A stretch of DNA of 64,000 bases. It comes from an uncultured Eubacteriales bacterium (GTDB lineage Bacteria > Bacillota > Clostridia > Oscillospirales > CAG-272). Both the position numbers and the translations under genes were made by a program. The DNA lies in NCBI GenBank assembly GCA_934486825.1, contig CAKSQF010000013.1, positions 1-64,000 on the forward strand, written 5' to 3'. Shown here one piece after another: positions 59,476-64,000 of the stretch. Each line of letters starts with the position of its first letter. Position 1 is the stretch's first letter. Below the pieces are notes generated by a model. That model ran no database searches and was not told the DNA's origin. It saw nothing but the letters and a program-made list of their open reading frames with translations.

Positions 59476-62028
59476 ATGCCGGATAAGGATAAAGATAATA
59501 TAGAAAAACAAGTAGATGATGCGGTTCATACGTCATTCAGACTGTTTCGCTCGGCGATTTCGGTTGTGCTCGGCGTATTTCTCTCGGTATTGCTCGTGTG
59601 TGCGGTAGCGGGATGCGTTGTCGTGGGTGCATTTGCTATATATCTTGCAAATAATGTCGATAAAAATGTTGATGATATAGTGCTTGTGACAGAGCAGGGA
59701 GCGGGAACGGCTACGAAGATTTTCTATTACGACAGTGACGGAAATCTTGTTGAAGATGAATCCCAGCGCCTCAGCTCCGAGGGAAATTCATTCTGGGTTT
59801 CGTATGAAAATATCCCCGAGAACCTTGTAAATGCCTTTGTCGCAATTGAGGATAAGCGTTTCTGGGATCATAACGGCTTTGACTTCATTACAACGGTGAA
59901 GGCTGTTGCCAAATTTCTGCTCCCGCTCGGAAAGAGCGGAGGCGGCTCCACTATCACACAACAGCTTATAAAAAATGTTACCGGTGATGATGAATATACC
60001 ATTCAGCGTAAGGTGAATGAGATATTCAAGGCGATGGAGCTTGAAAAGCAGGTCGGTGACAAAACGAAGATCATGGAAGGTTATCTGAATGTCATATATC
60101 TGTCTCAGGGAGCATACGGAGTACAGGAGGCGGCGCACACTTACTTCAATAAGGATGTGAGTGAGCTGAATCTTCTTGAATGTGCATCGATTGCCGCAAT
60201 TACTCAGTCACCGACGAAATGGGATCCGATTATCAATCCGGATAACAATAAGTCGAGGCGCAAGGATATACTGACCGCAATGTATACTCAGGGTCTTATA
60301 ACAAAGGCGGAGTATGACGATGCTTACGATGCAACTCTTGTAATTGACAGATCGGAGACCGAAAGCGTGTCTCTCGGTACGACATCATGGTATACCGATG
60401 CCGTAATAAATGAAGCTGTGGAGCTGCTTGCAAAGAAATATAATGTGACAAAGCGGATAGCAACGCAGATGCTTTATAACGGCGGATATTCGATCGTGAC
60501 CGCACAGGATAAGAGCGTTCAGGCGGTTCTTGATAAATATTATACCGATATGACAAAAACCTCGGTTTTCCCGGTATCAAATGTTATCAATGTTGAGTCG
60601 TCAATGATAATAATCGACCCGCATAACGGTAATATTCTCGGACTTGTCGGCGGACGCGGAGAAAAGAAGCAGAACCGTATTTTCAATCTTGCAACAGATG
60701 CCGTGCGTCAGCCCGGATCGGCGTTCAAGCCGATCGCCGTATATGCTCCGGCAATGCAGGCGGGCGTGATAAACTACGGTTCGGTTTACGATGATGTCCC
60801 TTTCAATTTCGGAACGGTAAAGGTCAATGCATCCGGGAAAGAAGTCTATTCGAAGCCGTCGGGGTGGCCGAGAAACTCAAATAATGCATATCGCGGACTT
60901 ACAACGATGGAATATGCGATCGCAATGTCCAAGAATACGATTGCCGTTCATGTGCTCAATTCGCTCGGGCTTGAAAATTCGTTCGATTTTCTGACCCAAA
61001 AGCTGCATCTGACAACGCTTGTAAACGGGGACAAGAACTATGCGTCGCTCGGACTCGGCGGTCTGTCGTACGGTGTAACGCTTAAAGAGCTTACGACGGC
61101 ATATTCGATCTTCTCCAATAACGGAGTGTATACGTCGTCAAGGACGATAATTGAGATAAGGGATAAGGGCGGAGACGTTCTTATCGATAACGAGCCGACA
61201 AAGGAAATTGTACTCAGCGAGGGAAATGCCGAGGTCATGACCAAGCTGCTCGGTCAGGTCATTTATCATCCGGGTGCAACGGCATCGGTAAGTCTTTCAC
61301 AGATAGGAAAGATGGTTGATGTTGCGGGCAAAACAGGTACGACAAACAATAACTACGATAAATGGTTCATTGGTTATACTCCGTATTACCTTGCCGGTGT
61401 GTGGACAGGTTATGTCGAACTTCAGGATATCGGAAGCAAGGTAAGCAATCAGCACTGTATAATGTGGAATAAAGTAATGGTGGACCTCCATAAGCCTATT
61501 CTCGAACGGGTGGCACGCGGCGAGGAAGAGTTGAAGAAGTTTGACAATGACCTGCTTATAAAGGCAACCTATTGTATCGATTCCGGAAAGCTTGTTACAA
61601 AAGCGTGCGAGGCGGATCCGCGCGGAAATCGTTATGAAATCGGTTATTTTACAAAGGAGACTCTTCCGAAGGAGGAGTGTGACTGTCACGTGCTTGTCAG
61701 ATATTGCACGGGACACGGTGTAGCCGGTCCCGATTGTCCCGAATCTTCCTGCAGGATGGTCGGACTTCTGAAAAAGAAAAGGTCTTTCCCCGTAAATATA
61801 TATGTGACCGACGGTCAGTATACCTATGTTGAGCTTAACGGAACTCCGGCGTATACAGAAAGTCCGAACTATCCGTTTTATTGGAATCTCTATAACGCAA
61901 TCGGCAAATATTCGGGAAAATCATACAGTACGGAAGGACAGTACAACAGATATTGTACCTATCATCTGAATAAAGAGCCGGACAAGGATCCGACCGATGA
62001 AAATCCGACCGAAAATCCGGATGGGTAA
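59476..62028 (+). CDS. Class A penicillin-binding protein (glycosyltransferase/transpeptidase)
   Basis: Bifunctional peptidoglycan synthase, 850 residues. A cytoplasmic tail and one membrane helix (about 27-58) are followed by the GT51 domain with AIEDKRFWDHNGFD (catalytic Glu125) and GGSTITQQLIKN. The transpeptidase has the serine in QPGSAFKP (Ser415, Lys418), SKNT and AGKTGTTNN (Lys619). The C-terminal tail has several Cys (CDCHVLVRYC) and ends in a Pro/Glu/Asp-rich stretch. GGGGTAGGA lies before the ATG. Monocistronic by position. Confidence 0.95.
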   Translation: MPDKDKDNIEKQVDDAVHTSFRLFRSAISVVLGVFLSVLLVCAVAGCVVVGAFAIYLANNVDKNVDDIVLVTEQGAGTATKIFYYDSDGNLVEDESQRLSSEGNSFWVSYENIPENLVNAFVAIEDKRFWDHNGFDFITTVKAVAKFLLPLGKSGGGSTITQQLIKNVTGDDEYTIQRKVNEIFKAMELEKQVGDKTKIMEGYLNVIYLSQGAYGVQEAAHTYFNKDVSELNLLECASIAAITQSPTKWDPIINPDNNKSRRKDILTAMYTQGLITKAEYDDAYDATLVIDRSETESVSLGTTSWYTDAVINEAVELLAKKYNVTKRIATQMLYNGGYSIVTAQDKSVQAVLDKYYTDMTKTSVFPVSNVINVESSMIIIDPHNGNILGLVGGRGEKKQNRIFNLATDAVRQPGSAFKPIAVYAPAMQAGVINYGSVYDDVPFNFGTVKVNASGKEVYSKPSGWPRNSNNAYRGLTTMEYAIAMSKNTIAVHVLNSLGLENSFDFLTQKLHLTTLVNGDKNYASLGLGGLSYGVTLKELTTAYSIFSNNGVYTSSRTIIEIRDKGGDVLIDNEPTKEIVLSEGNAEVMTKLLGQVIYHPGATASVSLSQIGKMVDVAGKTGTTNNNYDKWFIGYTPYYLAGVWTGYVELQDIGSKVSNQHCIMWNKVMVDLHKPILERVARGEEELKKFDNDLLIKATYCIDSGKLVTKACEADPRGNRYEIGYFTKETLPKEECDCHVLVRYCTGHGVAGPDCPESSCRMVGLLKKKRSFPVNIYVTDGQYTYVELNGTPAYTESPNYPFYWNLYNAIGKYSGKSYSTEGQYNRYCTYHLNKEPDKDPTDENPTENPDG

Positions 62029-62043
62029 GTCGGTAATATAATA

Positions 62044-62080
62044 AAAAATCACCTCATAGAATTTCTGTGAGGTGATTTTT
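62044..62080 (+). terminator. Terminator of the PBP gene, overlapping the tspO ribosome site
   Basis: AAAAATCACCTCA (62044-62056) pairs with TGAGGTGATTTTT (62068-62080), ending in seven T. The right arm contains GAGGTG, the only ribosome site of the next gene. Confidence 0.85.
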
Positions 62081-62587
62081 TTGAAAATAAAACAGAGTAT
62101 CTTTCGCGAAATGCGGTGTATGAGATGGAGCTATATCATAATCTGCGCTGTATCATCTCTTTTGCTCGGTATGCTTACCGGGGTATTCGGATCGGGCGGT
62201 ATAGCATACAGATGCCTGTGCCTTCCGAGGGGAGCGCTCAGTGCATCGGCTTTTATCATAATATGGAGTATGTGGTATCTGCTTGTCGGTGTGGCTTTCG
62301 GTTGCGTGCTGAATAACTATTTCTGTTGTTCATCTCAATATCTGCGTTCCGGGATTTTTTGGTTTTCACTGTTCATGTTGTCAAATCTTCTCTGGTACCC
62401 GATCTTTTTCGGGCTGGGATCGATTGTATTTGCATTTTTGATTCTTGTTCTGCATTTGCTTATAACTCTTGTTACGATAAACTGCTTTATAAAGATCGGA
62501 TTGTTTCCGACTGTAATCCTTTGCCTGTATTTTGTTTGGTTGATCTATTGCCTCTTTATCAATTTCTGTATTATTTTGCTTAACTGA
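62081..62587 (+). CDS. TspO/MBR-family membrane protein
   Basis: A 168-residue protein with five predicted helices. WSMWYLLVGVAFGCVLN, then LSNLLWYPIFFGLGSIVFA and LYFVWLIYCLFINFCII match the spacing of TspO helices 2 to 5. Bacterial TspO binds porphyrins; the role is poorly defined. The start is TTG at 62081, 8 nt after GAGG; a GTG 9 bp earlier lies within the box. Its ribosome site lies in the preceding terminator stem, so translation may be low unless the hairpin opens. Shorter and more hydrophobic at the ends than typical TspO. Confidence 0.7.
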   Translation: MKIKQSIFREMRCMRWSYIIICAVSSLLLGMLTGVFGSGGIAYRCLCLPRGALSASAFIIIWSMWYLLVGVAFGCVLNNYFCCSSQYLRSGIFWFSLFMLSNLLWYPIFFGLGSIVFAFLILVLHLLITLVTINCFIKIGLFPTVILCLYFVWLIYCLFINFCIILLN

Positions 62588-62608
62588 TTTAAATTTGAAT
62601 CGTACATC

Positions 62609-62637
62609 TTGATTTTTTTCGCACTTTGTGATATCAT
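62609..62637 (+). promoter_or_regulatory. Promoter of coaE
   Basis: TTGATT (62609-62614), 17-bp spacer, TATCAT (62632-62637), 38 bp before the start. Confidence 0.55.
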
Positions 62638-62675
62638 ATCAGCAGTATTTGATTTATGTTTTTTGCGGAGATAAA

Positions 62676-63269
62676 ATGTTGATAATCGGACTTACCGGTT
62701 CCAGCGGCAGCGGAAAAGGCTATGTGGATTCGGTTTTTGCAAAAAATAATATACGGTATATCGATACGGATAAGATAGTTCATAAGCTTTATGAGGGTGG
62801 AAACGAATGTGTCGAAGAAATCAGACATTCGTTCGGTGACGGCGTTATTTTTTCCGACGGAAGCGTAAACCGGAAAAGACTCGGCGAAATTGTTTTCGGC
62901 GATCGTTCCGCACTTGATCTTCTGAATCATACAGTGCATCGTTACGTGGCTGCGATTGTGTCGGATTTGATCGATCAGTGCAAAAAAAATAACGAAAAAG
63001 CGCTTGTTATAGACGCTCCCATGCTGTTTGAATCGGGACTTGATCGTGTATGCGATATAAAGCTTGCGGTTGTTGCAGATGAAAAAACGAAGATCGAAAG
63101 AATAATGAACCGTGACGGAATATCAGCCGAAAGCGCGGCTCTCCGACTCGGAAATCAACATTCAGATGATTTTTTTATCTCAAATTGCGACTTTGTTATT
63201 TATAATAACGCAGGTGATGACGCTGAAAAACAAATTGCCGATTTTATACGGAAATATCTGCATATGTGA
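62676..63269 (+). CDS. coaE: Dephospho-CoA kinase
   Basis: Last step of coenzyme A synthesis: phosphorylates the ribose 3'-OH of dephospho-CoA. 197 residues. The P-loop is IGLTGSSGSGKGYV, followed by YIDTDKIVHKLY, NHTVHRYV and VIDAPMLFESGLD. RIMNRDGISAESAALRLGNQ forms the lid. The ATG at 62676 has GCGGAG 5 nt upstream; the frame is open further upstream without a site. The lytic transglycosylase gene follows 11 bp later. Confidence 0.95.
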   Translation: MLIIGLTGSSGSGKGYVDSVFAKNNIRYIDTDKIVHKLYEGGNECVEEIRHSFGDGVIFSDGSVNRKRLGEIVFGDRSALDLLNHTVHRYVAAIVSDLIDQCKKNNEKALVIDAPMLFESGLDRVCDIKLAVVADEKTKIERIMNRDGISAESAALRLGNQHSDDFFISNCDFVIYNNAGDDAEKQIADFIRKYLHM

Positions 63270-63280
63270 GTGATTGAATA

Positions 63281-63862
63281 ATGAACAGGAAGTTGAATGT
63301 TGTACTGATCCTCGTCATATTGCTTGTCTTGGTCGCTGTTGCCTGCTTTATGTCGGTACTTCTGCATTTGGATATAAAAATTGCGGAGAAAAGCTATCCG
63401 ATAAAATACGGAGAACAGGTGAGCACATTCTCTGCCGAATTTGGGGTCCCCGAGCATATAGTTTACGGCGTCATTTTTGTGGAAAGTAATTTCAGAGCGG
63501 ACGTTGTTTCACGATCAGGCGCGGTCGGACTCATGCAGATTATGCCGGCAACCTTTGCCGATCTTCAGAAAAGACTCGGTGAAAGCTATTCCGAAAGTGC
63601 ACTTTCCGATCCGTCTGTAAATATCAGATACGGTTGTTACTATCTTTCGTATCTGTATAATATATTCGGTGATTGGGAAACTGTTTTTGCCGCATATAAC
63701 GGCGGAATGGGGAATGTAAAAAAATGGCTGAAGGATGAACGATATTCTGCGGACGGACATCTCGTAAATATACCTTTTAAAGAGACGGCATCATACGTAA
63801 AAAAAGTTGAAGCGGCATCCGAAAAATATAAGGAAATAATCAATAAAACAAAGGAGAAATAA
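63281..63862 (+). CDS. Lytic transglycosylase (SLT domain), membrane-anchored
   Basis: Cleaves the glycan strands of peptidoglycan with 1,6-anhydro formation. 193 residues. One N-terminal membrane helix (about 5-29) without a clear cleavage site, then the Slt70-like domain with FVESNFRADVVSRSGAVGLM (catalytic Glu68), QIMPATF and FAAYNGGMGNVKKWL. This SLT protein after coaE is seen in other Clostridia. The ribosome site is weak, suggesting coupling to coaE. Confidence 0.93.
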   Translation: MNRKLNVVLILVILLVLVAVACFMSVLLHLDIKIAEKSYPIKYGEQVSTFSAEFGVPEHIVYGVIFVESNFRADVVSRSGAVGLMQIMPATFADLQKRLGESYSESALSDPSVNIRYGCYYLSYLYNIFGDWETVFAAYNGGMGNVKKWLKDERYSADGHLVNIPFKETASYVKKVEAASEKYKEIINKTKEK

Positions 63863-63865
63863 AAA

Positions 63866-64000
63866 ATGTTTGCAACTGACGAAGAAGTAAAGAACCTGAA
63901 AGAAGAAATTCTCTTCAAAAAGAAAAATGTCTATGAGGTTCTTGACGAAAATGATGAAAGGGAAATGGAAGCACTTTCACGGGAGTACAAAAGGTTTCTT
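63866..64000 (+). CDS. M18-type aminopeptidase, N-terminal part, cut by window edge
   Basis: The first 45 codons are visible, with AAGGAG 10 nt before the ATG. KKKNVYEVLDENDEREMEAL and SREYKRFL match the start of clostridial M18 zinc aminopeptidases, where a W/Y-E-V helix is followed by a Y-x-x-F-L segment. The catalytic part lies beyond the window, so the assignment rests on this short stretch. It starts 3 bp after the transglycosylase stop. Confidence 0.6.
   Translation, partial: MFATDEEVKNLKEEILFKKKNVYEVLDENDEREMEALSREYKRFL

Overview
The window looks like a chromosomal contig of a Clostridia-type member of the Bacillota (Firmicutes), probably an uncultured gut or rumen anaerobe. The evidence is the nusA-ylxR-ylxQ-infB order, the nusB-xseA-xseB-ispA-tlyA-argR-recN order, the murB-rapZ-whiA-dnaE order, strong AGGAGG-type ribosome binding sites, frequent GTG and TTG starts, pyruvate phosphate dikinase, and surface proteins with PPxTG-type anchors. 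The exact family cannot be fixed from the sequence alone.

Layout. 1-1,700: a small accessory patch with an XRE regulator, an edge-truncated AlbA_2 protein and a truncated IS21-type transposase. 1,800-4,620: ppdK on the minus strand. 4,660-11,650: glmU (acetyltransferase half only), pth, mfd, a SurA/PrsA-like lipoprotein and an endonuclease/exonuclease/phosphatase protein. 11,660-16,700: the rimP-nusA-ylxR-ylxQ-infB operon. 16,734-17,040: tRNA-Ser(GGA) and tRNA-Gln(TTG) from one promoter. 17,300-36,800: a glycan-foraging accessory locus. 36,808-38,500: dut and pepT. 38,600-42,130: an HMA metal-binding protein, a very short Cys-containing membrane peptide and a MacB/FtsX-type ABC transporter. 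42,190-44,960: an AEC transporter, an M42 peptidase and queH. 45,040-55,858: a long housekeeping run from nusB to whiA. 55,868-64,000: dnaE, a class A penicillin-binding protein, a TspO-like protein, coaE, a lytic transglycosylase and the start of an M18-type aminopeptidase.

The most unusual part is 17,300-36,800. It encodes a membrane-anchored GH127 enzyme, a CBM9-containing protein with a PPKTG sorting-type end, a 1,605-residue beta-helix protein with a PPETG end, a GH43 lipoprotein, a discoidin-like lipoprotein, a degenerate GH43-like propeller with a C-terminal anchor, an N-acetylhexosamine 1-kinase (NahK), and two AraC regulators. Each AraC gene is divergent from a Gfo/Idh/MocA-fold gene. 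Both Gfo/Idh/MocA proteins lack the usual Lys of the EKP motif and carry a TH motif resembling the NAD-dependent GH109 glycosidases. I read the locus as a cell-surface system that binds and trims arabinose- and N-acetylhexosamine-containing glycans. No sugar transporter is encoded in the window. The function is inference; the architectures are read directly from the sequence.

I saw no rRNA genes, CRISPR array, prophage or replication origin.
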